Positions 36,799-47,162 are shown, numbered from the stretch's first letter. The stretch: DNA of 64,000 nucleotides from Blastochloris viridis (GCF_001402875.1 NZ_CP012946.1:3636001-3700000); one strand, 5' to 3'. Numbers and translations are program-made. The notes: generated from the sequence alone by a model not told the origin.

Positions 36799-37392
36799 TC
36801 AGTCTCCCAGCCGCCCCTTGGTCGATGGCACCGCCCCTTCCAGCGCCGGGTCCAGCGCCACCGCGGCCCGCAGCGCCCGTGCCAGGCCCTTGAAGCAGCT
36901 CTCGGCGATGTGATGGGCGTTGACGCCATAGAGCGTCTCGACGTGCAGCGTCAGGCCGGCGTGGGTGGCGAACGCCTGGAAGAACTCGCGCACCAGCTCG
37001 GTGTCGAAGGTACCGATCTTGGCGGCCGGAAAGGCGGTGCGCCACACCAGCATCGGCCGGCCGGAGATGTCGATCACCACCCGGGTCAGGGTCTCATCCA
37101 TCGGCACATGCACGTCGGCGTAGCGGTTGATGCCGGCGAGGTCGCCGAGCGCCCGCCGCACCGCCTGGCCGAGCGCGATGCCGACGTCCTCGACGGTGTG
37201 GTGGTCGTCGACCTGCAGGTCGCCCTCGGCGGCGACGGTGAGATCGATGCGGCCGTGGCGGGCGACCTGCTCCAGCATGTGGTCGAAGAAGCCGACGCCG
37301 GTGGCGATCCGCGCGGTGCCGCGGCCGTCGAGGTCGAGGTCGATCCTGATCTTGGTTTCGCGCGTGTCGCGCTCGATCGCGGCAGTCCGCAT
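36799..37392 (-). CDS. hisB: imidazoleglycerol-phosphate dehydratase
   Basis: This enzyme dehydrates imidazoleglycerol phosphate to imidazoleacetol phosphate. The 197-residue protein has the manganese ligands in '[15 protein letters not shown]', '[14 protein letters not shown]', 'HAGLTLHVE' and '[17 protein letters not shown]'. It is the monofunctional form, without the HisB phosphatase domain. It is first in the hisB-DUF2628-hisH-hisA-hisF-hisE series and diverges from hslV. Confidence 0.97.
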   Translation of the reverse strand: MRTAAIERDTRETKIRIDLDLDGRGTARIATGVGFFDHMLEQVARHGRIDLTVAAEGDLQVDDHHTVEDVGIALGQAVRRALGDLAGINRYADVHVPMDETLTRVVIDISGRPMLVWRTAFPAAKIGTFDTELVREFFQAFATHAGLTLHVETLYGVNAHHIAESCFKGLARALRAAVALDPALEGAVPSTKGRLGD

Positions 37393-37547
37393 AGGTGTGA
37401 CTGGGTATGGTGTGAGGGGCCGGAGACAAAAGTGGAGGCTTTCCTAGCAGGCCGGCGCAGGTTTCGCCACCGCGCGTGTGCCTCGGCCGATTTGCAGCGC
37501 TTGAGCGGCGTGCCTACATAGGTTCCAACCTTTGGAGCGGCCTTCCC

Positions 37548-38114
37548 ATGAATGCGCACGAGAACTCCGCCATGCCGGTGTGGCACGGCACCACCATTCT
37601 CACCGTCCGCAAGGGCGGGGTGGTGGCGGTCGGCGGCGACGGTCAGGTCACGCTTGGCCAGACCGTGATCAAGTCCAACGCCAAGAAGGTACGCCGGATC
37701 GGCAAGGGCGACGTGATCGGCGGCTTCGCCGGCGCCACCGCCGATGCCTTCACCTTGTTCGAGCGGCTGGAGGGCAAGCTCGACCAGTATCCCGGCCAGC
37801 TGGTGCGCGCCTGCGTGGAGCTGGCGAAAGACTGGCGCACCGACCGCTACCTGCGCCGGTTGGAAGCGATGATGATCGTCGCCGACCGCGAGGCGACCCT
37901 GGTTCTCTCCGGCAATGGCGACGTCTTGGAGCCGGAGGCTGGCGTCGCCGGCATTGGCTCGGGCGGCACCTTCGCGCTGGCGGCGGCGCGCGCCTTGATC
38001 GACACCGACCTGCCGGCTGAGGCGATCGTTCGGAAGTCGCTCGGCATCGCCGCCGACATCTGCGTCTATACCAACCGCGAGATCGTGGTGGAGGCTCTCG
38101 ATGGCGCCCGTTGA
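37548..38114 (+). CDS. hslV: ATP-dependent protease proteolytic subunit HslV
   Basis: HslV is the peptidase core of the HslUV proteasome-like complex. In the 188-residue protein the active threonine follows 'MPVWHG' ([10 protein letters not shown]), exposed after N-terminal processing, and '[20 protein letters not shown]' and '[17 protein letters not shown]' are present. The presequence before the catalytic Thr is typical of alphaproteobacteria. It overlaps hslU by 14 bases. Confidence 0.97.
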   Translation: MNAHENSAMPVWHGTTILTVRKGGVVAVGGDGQVTLGQTVIKSNAKKVRRIGKGDVIGGFAGATADAFTLFERLEGKLDQYPGQLVRACVELAKDWRTDRYLRRLEAMMIVADREATLVLSGNGDVLEPEAGVAGIGSGGTFALAAARALIDTDLPAEAIVRKSLGIAADICVYTNREIVVEALDGAR

Positions 38115-39441
38115 CCCCCGTCCCGATCCGCTGATGAAGAGCACCTTCTCCCCCCGCGAGATCGTCTCCGAGCTCGACCGCTTCATCGTCGGCCAGGGCG
38201 CCGCCAAGCGCGCGGTGGCGATCGCGCTGCGCAACCGCTGGCGGCGGCTGCAGCTCGACGACAAGCTGCGCGAGGAGGTGCTGCCCAAGAACATCCTGAT
38301 GATCGGCCCGACCGGCGTCGGCAAGACCGAAATCGCCCGCCGGCTGGCGCGTCTGGCCGGGGCGCCGTTTCTGAAGGTGGAAGCGACCAAGTTCACCGAG
38401 GTCGGCTATGTCGGCCGCGACGTCGAGCAGATCGTGCGCGACCTGCTCGAAGTCGGCATCGCCTTGGTGCGCGACGAAAAGCGCAAGGCGGTGCAGGCGC
38501 GGGCCCATCTTGCCGCCGAGGAGCGGGTACTCGACGCCTTGGTCGGCCCCGGCGCCACCCCGGCGACCCGAGAGTCGTTCCGCCGCCGGCTGCGCTCGGG
38601 CGAGATCGACGACAAGGAGATCGACATCGAGGTGCAGGCCGGCTCCTCCGGCGCGCCGATGTTCGAGATACCCGGCATGCCCGGCGCCCAGATGGGGGCG
38701 ATGTCGCTCAACGACCTGTTCGGCAAGATGGCCGGGCGCACCCGCACCCGCCGCACCTCCGTCCGCGAGGCCTACGCTCCGCTGATCGCCGAGGAATCCG
38801 ACAAGCTGCTGGATCAAGATACCATCGTGCAGGAGGCGATCCGCCAAGTCGAGAACAATGGCATCGTGTTCCTCGACGAGATCGACAAGATTTGCGCCCG
38901 CGAGGGCGCGCGGGTCGGCGATGTCTCGCGCGAAGGCGTGCAGCGCGACCTATTGCCCCTGATCGAGGGCACCACGGTGTCGACCAAGCACGGCGCGGTG
39001 AAGACCGACCATATTCTCTTCATCGCCTCGGGCGCCTTCCATGTCGCCAAGCCGTCGGACCTGTTGCCCGAGCTGCAGGGCCGGCTGCCGATCCGGGTCG
39101 AGCTTCAGGCGCTGACGCGGGATGACCTGAAGCGCATCCTCACCGAGCCGGAGGCCTCGCTGATCAAGCAGACCATCGCGTTGTTGGCGACCGAGGGGGT
39201 GACGCTGGCGTTCACCGCCGACGCCATCGACGCCATTGCCGACGCCGCGGTGAGCGTGAACTCCACGGTCGAGAACATCGGCGCGCGGCGGCTGCAGACG
39301 GTGATCGAGCGGGTGCTCGACGACATCAGCTTCTCGGCGCCCGACCGCTCCGGCGAAACCGTGGCCATCGACGCGCCCTACGTGCAGAGCGCCGTCGGCG
39401 ACCTCGCCAAGAACGCCGATCTGTCGCGCTTCATTCTTTAG
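38101..39441 (+). CDS. hslU: HslU protease ATPase subunit
   Basis: HslU is the AAA+ unfoldase that feeds HslV. The 446-residue protein has '[20 protein letters not shown]', Walker A '[13 protein letters not shown]', the pore loop '[11 protein letters not shown]', a variable I-domain at about 110-240, Walker B '[11 protein letters not shown]', and the C-terminal 'LSRFIL' that docks into HslV. Start ATG 38101 overlaps the end of hslV. Confidence 0.97.
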   Translation: MAPVDPRPDPLMKSTFSPREIVSELDRFIVGQGAAKRAVAIALRNRWRRLQLDDKLREEVLPKNILMIGPTGVGKTEIARRLARLAGAPFLKVEATKFTEVGYVGRDVEQIVRDLLEVGIALVRDEKRKAVQARAHLAAEERVLDALVGPGATPATRESFRRRLRSGEIDDKEIDIEVQAGSSGAPMFEIPGMPGAQMGAMSLNDLFGKMAGRTRTRRTSVREAYAPLIAEESDKLLDQDTIVQEAIRQVENNGIVFLDEIDKICAREGARVGDVSREGVQRDLLPLIEGTTVSTKHGAVKTDHILFIASGAFHVAKPSDLLPELQGRLPIRVELQALTRDDLKRILTEPEASLIKQTIALLATEGVTLAFTADAIDAIADAAVSVNSTVENIGARRLQTVIERVLDDISFSAPDRSGETVAIDAPYVQSAVGDLAKNADLSRFIL

Positions 39442-39459
39442 GGCGCGCCAAACCGGGAG

Positions 39460-39505
39460 CCTCATGCTGAGGAGATGCCATCAGCCATCGTCTCGAAGCA
39501 TGGGG
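39460..39505. repeat. degenerate copy of the 'TCTCGAA.CATG' hairpin repeat
   Basis: CCTCATGCTGAGGAG on the left and GTCTCGAAGCATGGGG on the right show the same outline as the hairpin at 41338-41379 in opposite order. It occupies the start of the 289-base gap between hslU and prfC; the rest of that gap shows no gene. Confidence 0.5.
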
Positions 39506-39730
39506 CGGTCCCGCATCCCTCTGTGACGGCGGTGTGGCAGGCGGCGCGCGGTGCGGTTTCGATGATTGACACCGGCCCGCCGGCGTGTTGAACCGCCACG
39601 CCTGTTCCTTCCGGATCGCTGCTCCCACGCACCAATGGGCACGCCTGTGCCGCGGCAGCGGATGCGCTGCCGCGCGGTTCTGAACATCACGCCGTGATGT
39701 TTCGGAACATACAACTGAATGGACTTTGCC

Positions 39731-41320
39731 ATGGCTGCCGAAACGAGATCGCCCGCGGCAACGCGCCGGACCTTCGCCATCATCTCGCACCCGGACGCCG
39801 GCAAGACCACGCTGACCGAGAAGCTGCTGCTGTTCGGCGGCGCCATCCAGATGGCCGGGCACGTCCGCGCCCGCGGCCAGAACCGCCGCACGAGATCCGA
39901 CTGGCTGGAGATCGAGCGCTCGCGCGGCATCTCGGTGTCGTCGTCGGTGATGACGTTCGAACGCAACGGCATCACCTTCAACCTGCTCGACACCCCCGGC
40001 CACGCCGACTTTTCCGAGGACACCTACCGCACCTTGAGCGCGGTCGACGCCGCGGTGATGGTGATCGACGCCGCCAAGGGCATCGAGAGCCAGACCCGCA
40101 AGCTGTTCGAGGTGTGCCGGCTGCGCGACATCCCGATCGTCACCTTCATCAACAAGATCGACCGCGAGGGCCTCGATCCGCTGGCGCTGCTCGACGAGAT
40201 CTCGTCGGGCCTCGCGCTCGACCTGACGTTGTGGACCTGGCCGATCGGCATGGGCGTCGACTTCCGCGGCGTCTACGACATCCGCCGCTCGCGGCTGTTG
40301 ATGCCCAAGGAAATCCGCACCGATGCGTTCGGCCGCACGGTCGAGCTCGCCGACGCCGGCGCCATCGCCGATCTGCCCGAGGTTGAGAGCCGCATCGCCG
40401 AGCCGGCGCTGGAGATGCTCGACCTCTGTCTCGACGATCTGCCCAAGTTCGACCACCTATCGTTCCTGGAAGGCCACTTGTCGCCGGTCATCTTCGGCAG
40501 CGCGCTGAAGGACTTCGGTGTCGGCGAGTTGCTCGATTTTCTGGTGCAGTACGGCCCCGGCGCCCTGCCGCGCGCCACCAATGTGCGCAACATCGAACCC
40601 ACCGAACCGGCGGTCAGCGGCTTTGTCTTCAAAGTCCAGGCCAACATGGACCGCAATCACCGCGATCGCGTCGCCTTCGTCCGGCTGTGCTCGGGGCGGT
40701 TCAAGGCCGGCATGAAGCTGTACCACGTCCGTGAGAAGCGGCAGGTTGCCATCAATGCGCCGATCTTCTTCTTCGCCCAGCAGCGCGAGAGCGCCGACGA
40801 GGCCTTCCCCGGCGATATCATCGGCATTCCCAACCACGGCCTGCTCCGGGTTGGCGACACCCTGACCGAAGGCGAGGCGCTCAATTTCGTCGGCATCCCC
40901 AACTTCGCGCCGGAGGTGCTGCGGCGGGTGATCTTCTCCGACTCGCTGAAGGCGAAGCAGCTCAACCGCGCCCTCAGCGACATGGCCGAGGAGGGCGTCG
41001 CCCAGATCTTCCGCCCGGTGAACGGGGCGTGGCCGATCCTGGGCGCGGTCGGCACGCTGCAGCTGGAGGTGCTGGCCTCCCGGCTCGACCAGGAATACGG
41101 CCTGCCGATCAAGCTGGAGACCGCGCCGTACGAATTGGCGCGCTGGGTGGCAAGCGACCACCCTGACGAGCTCAAGCGTTTCGTCGAGGCCAACCGCTCC
41201 AACGTCGCCGAGGACAAGGACGAGGCGCTGACCTTTCTGGCCAAGAACGCCTGGACGCTCAACCGCACCATGGAGGAATGGCCGGGCATCCGTTTTCTGG
41301 CGGTGCGCGAGCGCTATTGA
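39731..41320 (+). CDS. prfC: peptide chain release factor 3
   Basis: RF3 is a GTPase that recycles RF1/RF2 from the ribosome. The 529-residue protein matches the usual length. The G domain shows 'ISHPDAGKTTLTEKLL', the effector segment 'IERSRGISVSSSVM', 'LLDTPGHADFSEDTYR' and 'INKIDREG', and later domains have 'FRPVNGAWPILGAVGTLQLE'. ATG 39731 gives the family-like start; ATG 39719 is four codons earlier. It is followed by hairpin repeats. Confidence 0.97.
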   Translation: MAAETRSPAATRRTFAIISHPDAGKTTLTEKLLLFGGAIQMAGHVRARGQNRRTRSDWLEIERSRGISVSSSVMTFERNGITFNLLDTPGHADFSEDTYRTLSAVDAAVMVIDAAKGIESQTRKLFEVCRLRDIPIVTFINKIDREGLDPLALLDEISSGLALDLTLWTWPIGMGVDFRGVYDIRRSRLLMPKEIRTDAFGRTVELADAGAIADLPEVESRIAEPALEMLDLCLDDLPKFDHLSFLEGHLSPVIFGSALKDFGVGELLDFLVQYGPGALPRATNVRNIEPTEPAVSGFVFKVQANMDRNHRDRVAFVRLCSGRFKAGMKLYHVREKRQVAINAPIFFFAQQRESADEAFPGDIIGIPNHGLLRVGDTLTEGEALNFVGIPNFAPEVLRRVIFSDSLKAKQLNRALSDMAEEGVAQIFRPVNGAWPILGAVGTLQLEVLASRLDQEYGLPIKLETAPYELARWVASDHPDELKRFVEANRSNVAEDKDEALTFLAKNAWTLNRTMEEWPGIRFLAVRERY

Positions 41321-41337
41321 GCGGACGCTCGTCCGCG

Positions 41338-41379
41338 CTCATGGTTCGAGACGCCAGAGGCGTCGTCTCGAACCATGAG
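41338..41379. repeat. long hairpin repeat after prfC (copy A)
   Basis: CTCATGGTTCGAGACG pairs with CGTCTCGAACCATGAG apart from a small internal bulge, making a stem of about 16 bp. It lies 17 bases past the prfC stop. Hairpins of this sequence type are widespread in intergenic DNA of related genera. Confidence 0.75.
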
Positions 41380-41408
41380 GGCTTCGCCCCGGCTCATGCT
41401 CCACCTTT

Positions 41409-41451
41409 CCTCATCCTTCGAGACGGCCTTTCGGGCCTCCTCAGGATGAGG
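41409..41451. repeat. hairpin repeat after prfC (copy B)
   Basis: CCTCATCC and GGATGAGG frame TTCGAGACGGCC-ttt-GGGCC-TCCTCA. This is the commoner form of the repeat family; together with copy A it fills the space between the convergent prfC and smr genes. Confidence 0.75.
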
Positions 41452-41471
41452 ACGCGCAGGCGGCATCCGGT

Positions 41472-42056
41472 TCACTCCCGCCGCCGCCGCACCCGGACGT
41501 ACAGCGCGCCCTCGCCGCCATGGAGAACGTGCGCGGTCTCGAACCCCACCACCAGCGGCCGCAACTCGGCCGCCTCCAGCCACAGCGGCACCTCGCGGCG
41601 CAGCACCCCCCTCTCGGGGCCCCAGCCCGCGGGCGCGCCCTTGCCGGTGATCACCAGCACGATGCGGGCACCATGGCCCTGGGCCTGGATCAGGAACCGC
41701 GTCAGCCGGCCGTGGGCCTCGTGCCGCGTCAGGCCGTGGAGGTCGATGCGGGCGTCGATCTCTACCACCCCGCGCACCAGGCGCAACCGGGTGCGCCGCT
41801 CGATCGGCGCCAACGGCGGTGGCCCAGCCGGCGGTCGCGGGGTCGCGGTTTTTCCCGGAGCCTTGGCCAGCTTGGCAACCGGTGGCTTGCCGGCAAGCTC
41901 GACCTCTGCGCCCGGTGCGGCCGGCTCCGAACCCGATTTGACGTCCTTCTTGGGCCGCGGCTTGCGGCCGCGCAGCGGCCGGATCTCGCGGATGACGTGT
42001 TCCCACAAGGCACGGTCGGCGTCCGAAAGTGAGCCGCGGGTTCGCCGCGGGCTCAT
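41472..42056 (-). CDS. Smr-domain protein
   Basis: A 194-residue protein. The N-terminal ~90 residues are basic and Pro/Ala-rich. The C-terminal Smr domain has 'IDLHGLTRHEAHGRLTRFL' and 'VLVITGKGAP', the conserved DLHG and TGKG motifs of MutS2-type nucleases. Stand-alone Smr proteins may cut RNA or branched DNA; the role here is unknown. Its start overlaps the mltA stop by four bases (ATGA). Confidence 0.9.
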   Translation of the reverse strand: MSPRRTRGSLSDADRALWEHVIREIRPLRGRKPRPKKDVKSGSEPAAPGAEVELAGKPPVAKLAKAPGKTATPRPPAGPPPLAPIERRTRLRLVRGVVEIDARIDLHGLTRHEAHGRLTRFLIQAQGHGARIVLVITGKGAPAGWGPERGVLRREVPLWLEAAELRPLVVGFETAHVLHGGEGALYVRVRRRRE

Positions 42057-43225
42057 CGCGCCGGCTGCCCGACCGAAGCCGGGTCCACCCCGCGCGGCAG
42101 CAGGATGACGAAGCGACCGGGGTGGCGGATGCGGCCGGCGACGGCGCCGGCGTCCGTCCCAGCGCCGAAATAGATATCGGCGCGGGCCGGCCCGACGATG
42201 GCGGTGCCGGTATCCTGGGCAATCATAAGCCGGCCGAACGGGTCGGCAGCACCGGCTTTTGCCAACGGCAGGCTGGCTTCGATCCAGAACGGCGTGCCGT
42301 AGCCATGAAGCAGCCGGTCGATCGCGATCGAGCGCCCCGGCGTCAGTGGCAGGCCTTGGGCGCCGATGGCGTGCTGGTCTGTGGTGAGGTCTGCCTTGCG
42401 GAAGAACACGTAGGAGCGGTTCATCCGCATCAGCTCGCGGCCATCGTGCGGATTGGCCTCGATGTAGGCGCGGATGCGGTCGAGCGTCATCTCGTCTTTC
42501 GGCACCAGGCCGCGCGCGATCAGGATGCGGCCGACCGGCGTGTAGTCGTGGCCGTTACGGGCGGCGAACGCCAGCCGCAGCATCCTGCCGTCCGGCAGCC
42601 GCACCCGGGCTGAACCCTGGATCTGGCAGAAAAATGCGTCGACCGGATCCTTCAGCCACACCAGGGCGTGGCGGCGGAGATCAACCGCACCGGTCTCGAT
42701 GGCGGCTCGGTCGAACCACGGCTCCGCCGGCCGGCCGTCCTTGCGGCTGCCGATGCGGCGGGCCAGCTCCGGCGGGACCGCGAGCAGCGGCGTGGCATAG
42801 GTGGCCGAGGGGGAGAGCGCGCCGTCGACGATCGGCTCATAATAGCCGGTGAGAAAGCCCTCGCCGCCGCCGCCGGGCGCGATGTGGAACGGGCGGAACC
42901 GGGTCTCGAAGAACTGCCGTGCCGCCCCGGCATCCGGGGCCGGATCGGCCACCGCGTCGGCGCACACCGCCCGAAGGCCGTCAGCGAGCGGGCGCGCCGC
43001 TCGCGACGGCGTCGCCGCGGCCGTGATGGCGCGGCAACTGGCGAGGAAGGTGGCAAACGCCGCGGCATGGTCGTCGCGGCGCCAGCCCTCCAGCTGTTCG
43101 AACGTCAGCGGCTCGAGCGCCGCATCGGCGAGGCGGGGCGCCGACACGGCCGGGGTCATCAAAGCGCCGAGGGCGATCGCAGCGGCGGTCGCCACCGCGG
43201 TTCGGAATGATGTTGGCGCTGCCAC
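42053..43225 (-). CDS. mltA: membrane-bound lytic murein transglycosylase A
   Basis: MltA cleaves peptidoglycan glycan strands to anhydromuropeptides. The 390-residue protein has a signal peptide ending near residue 28 (VSA), then 'EGFLTGYYEPIVDGALS', 'DAFFCQIQGSARVRLPDG' and 'NRSYVFFRKAD', and a 3D domain whose catalytic Asp lies in 'LMIAQDTGTAIVG'. I see no lipobox cysteine, so it may be soluble in the periplasm. It follows tim44 by 28 bases and is coupled to smr. Confidence 0.94.
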   Translation of the reverse strand: MAAPTSFRTAVATAAAIALGALMTPAVSAPRLADAALEPLTFEQLEGWRRDDHAAAFATFLASCRAITAAATPSRAARPLADGLRAVCADAVADPAPDAGAARQFFETRFRPFHIAPGGGGEGFLTGYYEPIVDGALSPSATYATPLLAVPPELARRIGSRKDGRPAEPWFDRAAIETGAVDLRRHALVWLKDPVDAFFCQIQGSARVRLPDGRMLRLAFAARNGHDYTPVGRILIARGLVPKDEMTLDRIRAYIEANPHDGRELMRMNRSYVFFRKADLTTDQHAIGAQGLPLTPGRSIAIDRLLHGYGTPFWIEASLPLAKAGAADPFGRLMIAQDTGTAIVGPARADIYFGAGTDAGAVAGRIRHPGRFVILLPRGVDPASVGQPAR

Positions 43226-43253
43226 GGCAGGGGTTCCGGCATTGCGGCCGCGG

Positions 43254-43943
43254 TCACGCCGCTTCGGTGGCGATCAGCTTCCAGTTGGGGTCGCGGCTGC
43301 CGAGGTCGCGCGAAAACGTCCAGATGTCGGTGACGTCGGTGACCTGGTTCGCGTTGCCGTCGACCACCGCGCCGGCCTTGTCGCGGGTGACCGACACCAG
43401 CTGGGAGACGAAGCGCACGGTGAGTTGGACCACGCGGTCCTTGAGGTCGGCGCCGACCAGCTCGGCCTTGTCGATGGCAACGAAGCGCGACTCGACGGTT
43501 TCACCGCGGGCCTCGCGGTCGGCGATGGCGGCAACGAAGCCGTCATAGACGTCCTTGGCCAGCAGATCCCGCAACATGCGCCGGTCGCCGTTGGCGAACG
43601 CGGTGACGATCATTTCATAGGCAGCGCGGGCACCGCCGAGGAAATGCGCAAGGTCGAAGCTGGTATCGAGCGCGACGACATCGTTGAGCGTGCGCTCCAG
43701 CGGCGAGCCCGGCTCGGCGACGCCCTCCCAGCGGTTGGCGGCCGGCGTCTCCTGGTCCGGGCGCTCGTTGTGGACCGCGCGGGTCGGCAGCCGAACCACA
43801 TTTTCCCCGGGCTTGGGCCGCAGATCGGGTGCGGTGTCGATCGGGGGACGTTCGTGACCGGTGCGTTGACCCAGCACGCTACGCAACCGCAGGAAGATGA
43901 AGACGGCGAGTGCCAGGAAAATAATCGTATAAATGTCCAACAC
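43254..43943 (-). CDS. Tim44-domain membrane-associated protein
   Basis: A 229-residue protein with one N-terminal membrane helix ('YTIIFLALAVFIFLRLRSVLG') and a C-terminal Tim44-like domain from about residue 85 ('FDLAHFLGGARAAYEMIVTA', 'LIATEAA' end). The mitochondrial Tim44 domain tethers import motors; bacterial versions bind the inner membrane and their role is little known. It heads the tim44-mltA-smr series opposite secB, a conserved order in this group. Confidence 0.9.
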   Translation of the reverse strand: MLDIYTIIFLALAVFIFLRLRSVLGQRTGHERPPIDTAPDLRPKPGENVVRLPTRAVHNERPDQETPAANRWEGVAEPGSPLERTLNDVVALDTSFDLAHFLGGARAAYEMIVTAFANGDRRMLRDLLAKDVYDGFVAAIADREARGETVESRFVAIDKAELVGADLKDRVVQLTVRFVSQLVSVTRDKAGAVVDGNANQVTDVTDIWTFSRDLGSRDPNWKLIATEAA

Positions 43944-44198
43944 TGTCTCTGCCTCGTCGCCGGGGGCGTGATCTGTCGAGCCGGTCGCGACGGAGCATGC
44001 CGCGTCCTATCCACTCTCATCTATGTAGGGGCTGGCGGCATTCCAGATACCGCGCGACTCCAATCCGCCATTTGATATCCTAAACGATGCGCGGCGGAGC
44101 GCCAAACCCCGAAGGCGGCCGGCTTGCCGCTGGCGGTGCCGCCATGGTAGCGACCAACGCGACGGGCGGACGTTCCGTCGGATCGAACGGAGATCGTT

Positions 44199-44684
44199 AT
44201 GACCACCACCGCGAACGGAGCCCCCGCCGAATCCAAGGCGCCCGGCTTGAACGTTCTGGCGCAGTTCATCAAGGATTTCTCGTTCGAGAATCCCAACGCA
44301 CCGCAGTCGCTGGTGCCGCCGAGCCAAGCGCCGGCGATCAACATCCAGATCAACGTCAACGCACGGCCGCTGAGCGAAACCGACTACCAGGTCGACCTGG
44401 TGATCGAAGGCAAGGCCGAGCACGAGAACCTCGTGCTGTTTTCGTTCGAGCTGACCTATGGTGGCGTGTTCCGCGTCAACAATATCGCCGCGGAGAGCGT
44501 GCATCCGGTGGTGCTGATCGAGTGCCCGCGGCTATTGTTCCCGTTCGCGCGGCAGATCATTGCCGACGCCGTCCGTAACGGCGGCTTTCCGCCGCTGCTG
44601 CTGGAGCCGGTCGATTTCTCCGCGCTCTATCGTCAGCGCATCGCCGAGCTTCAGTCGGCGGCTCCGACCCCGCCGCTGGCGTGA
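44199..44684 (+). CDS. secB: protein-export chaperone SecB
   Basis: SecB keeps preproteins unfolded and passes them to SecA. The 161-residue protein has '[19 protein letters not shown]', '[12 protein letters not shown]', '[10 protein letters not shown]' and '[20 protein letters not shown]', then the typical C-terminal '[15 protein letters not shown]'. It diverges from tim44 by 255 bases. Confidence 0.97.
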   Translation: MTTTANGAPAESKAPGLNVLAQFIKDFSFENPNAPQSLVPPSQAPAINIQINVNARPLSETDYQVDLVIEGKAEHENLVLFSFELTYGGVFRVNNIAAESVHPVVLIECPRLLFPFARQIIADAVRNGGFPPLLLEPVDFSALYRQRIAELQSAAPTPPLA

Positions 44685-44829
44685 TCGGCCGGCAAGACCG
44701 GCCATCTCATCACCCTCGGCCGGCCTGATCGGCACAGGCGGATCCTGTCAGACGCGCAGGTTTTCGTCTGTGACCTCAATAATTTGAGGAAAATCTGCGA
44801 TCGGCGCCAACGGCCGGTCGCCGCCAGTC

Positions 44830-45567
44830 TCACGCCTTTGGCGCGGCCGCGCCTGGCGCCACCATGGTGGTATCGGCGAGGTCGTCTTCATACAGCGTCC
44901 AGACCGCCGCCCCGCCCAGCGTGGCGATGAAGGCGTGGTGGGCTTCGACCTCGGCCGTCGTCAACCGCAGCGGCAACGGCGCCGGGCGGGTGCGCACGGT
45001 GCGGACCTCGGCGCGGAGCCGGGCGGCGCTGCGCACCTCCAGCCCCAGATGGGCCTGCCGCGCCTCGACCAGTTCGACATAGACCTCGGCCAGAAGCTCG
45101 GCGTCGAGCAGGGCGCCGTGCTTGACGCGGTTCGAGTTGTCGATGCCGAACCGGGTGCACAGTGCGTCGAGCGTATTGGAGCCGCCGGGAAACCTGCGCC
45201 GCGCCAGCATCACGGTGTCGACCACCCGCTCGCGGCCGATCAGCGGCCGGCCGAGCCGCCTGAGTTCGGCGTCGAGAAACCCCATGTCGAAGGCGGCGTT
45301 GTGCGCCACCAGATGGGAGTCGGCGATGAACTCCAGGAAGGCGTCGGCGACCTCGGCGAAGCGTGGCTTGTCCTTAAGGAAATCGGCGGTCAGGCCGTGG
45401 ACGGCGACCGCGCCCTGGGGCACGTCGCGCTCGGGATTGACGTAACGGTGAAAGGTCCGGCCGGTCGGCCAGCGGTTTTCCAGCTCGACGCAGCCGATTT
45501 CGACCAGCCGATCGCCGGTCAGCGGATCGAGGCCGGTGGTCTCGGTGTCGAAGACGATTTCGCGCAT
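44830..45567 (-). CDS. dnaQ: DNA polymerase III epsilon subunit
   Basis: DnaQ is the 3'-5' proofreading exonuclease of the replicase. The 245-residue protein starts MREIVFDTETTGLDP with the Exo I acidic pair, has 'VAHNAAFDMGFLDAEL' (Exo II) and 'KHGALLDAELLAEVYVEL' with the Exo III-epsilon His. A C-terminal region after about 180 fits the clamp/alpha-binding tail. It is last in the ppsR-maf-aroE-coaE-dnaQ series, with 132 bases before it that hold small hairpins. Confidence 0.96.
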   Translation of the reverse strand: MREIVFDTETTGLDPLTGDRLVEIGCVELENRWPTGRTFHRYVNPERDVPQGAVAVHGLTADFLKDKPRFAEVADAFLEFIADSHLVAHNAAFDMGFLDAELRRLGRPLIGRERVVDTVMLARRRFPGGSNTLDALCTRFGIDNSNRVKHGALLDAELLAEVYVELVEARQAHLGLEVRSAARLRAEVRTVRTRPAPLPLRLTTAEVEAHHAFIATLGGAAVWTLYEDDLADTTMVAPGAAAPKA

Positions 45568-45659
45568 CCAAGCCTGTCCCTTGGTCCAATCCGGGCGATC
45601 ATCGCGCGATCCCGGAGCCGTTTTCCGCCAGAGCGACGTCGCGAGACGGTTTCTGGCGA

Positions 45660-45678
45660 CCGGAACCCGATGTTCCGG
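45660..45678. repeat. small palindrome between coaE and dnaQ
   Basis: CCGGAAC / GTTCCGG, a 7-bp stem with a 5-base loop; a wider CGCCAGA...TCTGGCG pairing lies beside it. The CCGGAA theme recalls the larger palindrome at 16409-16445. It may be an RNA structure just after coaE. Confidence 0.4.
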
Positions 45679-45699
45679 CCGTCTTGGCGAGATGTGATC

Positions 45700-46296
45700 T
45701 CAGCGACGGCGGGCCATCATGTTCACCGTCCGCAGCAGCCCGAGGACCTCGGCGCGGGCGGCATCGACGCCGCGGCCGGTGTTGATCACGAAGTGCGCCC
45801 GCCGCCGTTTTTCCTCATCCGGCATCTGCTTGGCCAGGATGGCGGCAAGCTTGTCCTCCGTCATCCCCGGCCGGGCCAGCACTCGGGTCCGCTGCACAGA
45901 TTTCGGCGCGCTGACCACCACCACCGCGTCGACCCGGGCCGCGCCGCCGGTCTCGAACAGTAGCGGGATGTCGAGCACCACCACCCGCCGCGCCGCCGCC
46001 CGCGCCGTGGCGAGAAAGGCGTCGGCATCGGCCCGTACCAAGGGGTGAACGATGGCCTCAAGATCGGCAATCGCCGCAGCGTCGCCCAGCACCCGCCGCG
46101 CCAGCGCATCACGATCGACCCCAGCCGCCGTGGTGGTGCCGGGAAACCGCGCCTCTACCGCCGCCACCGCGTTGGCGCGATAGAGCCGGTGGACGGCCGC
46201 GTCGGAATCATGGACCGGCACCCCGGCCTCAGCGAACATCTGCGCGGTCGCGGATTTGCCCATGCCGATCGAACCGGTGAGGCCAAGCACGATCAT
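45700..46296 (-). CDS. coaE: dephospho-CoA kinase
   Basis: CoaE makes the last step of coenzyme A synthesis. The 198-residue kinase begins '[21 protein letters not shown]' with its P-loop, has '[14 protein letters not shown]' and '[13 protein letters not shown]'. Its ATG overlaps the aroE stop by four bases. Confidence 0.96.
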   Translation of the reverse strand: MIVLGLTGSIGMGKSATAQMFAEAGVPVHDSDAAVHRLYRANAVAAVEARFPGTTTAAGVDRDALARRVLGDAAAIADLEAIVHPLVRADADAFLATARAAARRVVVLDIPLLFETGGAARVDAVVVVSAPKSVQRTRVLARPGMTEDKLAAILAKQMPDEEKRRRAHFVINTGRGVDAARAEVLGLLRTVNMMARRR

Positions 46297-47162
46297 TGCG
46301 CCGGCTCCTGCGCCACCGCGGCGGTTTTGGCGAGGATGTCGGCGACGATCTCCGCCCGGAGTTCCGACGTCACCGTCGGCTCGACCCCGAACCAGCGGGT
46401 GAAGCCCGGCGCCGCCTGGTGCAGCAGCATGCCGAGCCCGTCGATCCCAACGTGGCCGCCGGCCCGTGCCGCGGCGAGCAGCCCGGTTTCCAACGGCACA
46501 TAGACGATGTCGGCAACCGCGGCGGCGGGCGGCAGCGGCGCAAGATCGACCACGAGCGGCGGCTGCCCGGCCATGCCGAGCGAGGTGGTGTTGACCACAA
46601 GGTCAGCACTCGCCAGCAATCCCGGCAATTCGGCCCACCCGGCCGGCTTCACCCGCGGCCCGAACCGAACGGCAAGCTGCTCGGCGCGCTCGGGCGAGCG
46701 GTTGATCACGCTGACGCGATCGATTCGGCGCTGCAACAATCCATAAACGATGGCGCGGGCGGCGCCGCCGGCGCCGAGCACCACGGCATGTTCGCTGCGG
46801 CCGTCCCAGCCGGCGAGCCGGGCGTCAAGGTCGGCGAGAAACCCGGTGACGTCGGTGTTGGCACCAAAGAGCCGGCCGCGTTCGATCCACACGGTGTTGA
46901 CGGCGCCGAGGGTGCGGGCGGCCTCGTCGGCCTCATCGACCACCGCGAGCGCGGTCTCCTTATGAGGCAGCGTGACATTGGCACCGACGTAACCGTGCCG
47001 GGCGAGGTCGCGCAGGAAGGCCGGAAACGCCGCCGGGGTCACCTCCTCGCGGCAGTATTCACCGGCGATGCGGTAATGCTGGAGCCAATGGCGGTGGATC
47101 AGCGGCGAACGGCTGTGTGCCACCGGGTGGCCGATGATGCAGGCGCGGGGTGGTGCGGTCAT
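46293..47162 (-). CDS. aroE: shikimate dehydrogenase
   Basis: AroE reduces 3-dehydroshikimate with NADPH in aromatic amino acid synthesis. The 289-residue protein has '[18 protein letters not shown]', the catalytic Lys in '[13 protein letters not shown]', the Asp in '[13 protein letters not shown]' and the NADPH site '[15 protein letters not shown]'. It overlaps maf and coaE by four bases on each side. Confidence 0.96.
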   Translation of the reverse strand: MTAPPRACIIGHPVAHSRSPLIHRHWLQHYRIAGEYCREEVTPAAFPAFLRDLARHGYVGANVTLPHKETALAVVDEADEAARTLGAVNTVWIERGRLFGANTDVTGFLADLDARLAGWDGRSEHAVVLGAGGAARAIVYGLLQRRIDRVSVINRSPERAEQLAVRFGPRVKPAGWAELPGLLASADLVVNTTSLGMAGQPPLVVDLAPLPPAAAVADIVYVPLETGLLAAARAGGHVGIDGLGMLLHQAAPGFTRWFGVEPTVTSELRAEIVADILAKTAAVAQEPAQ

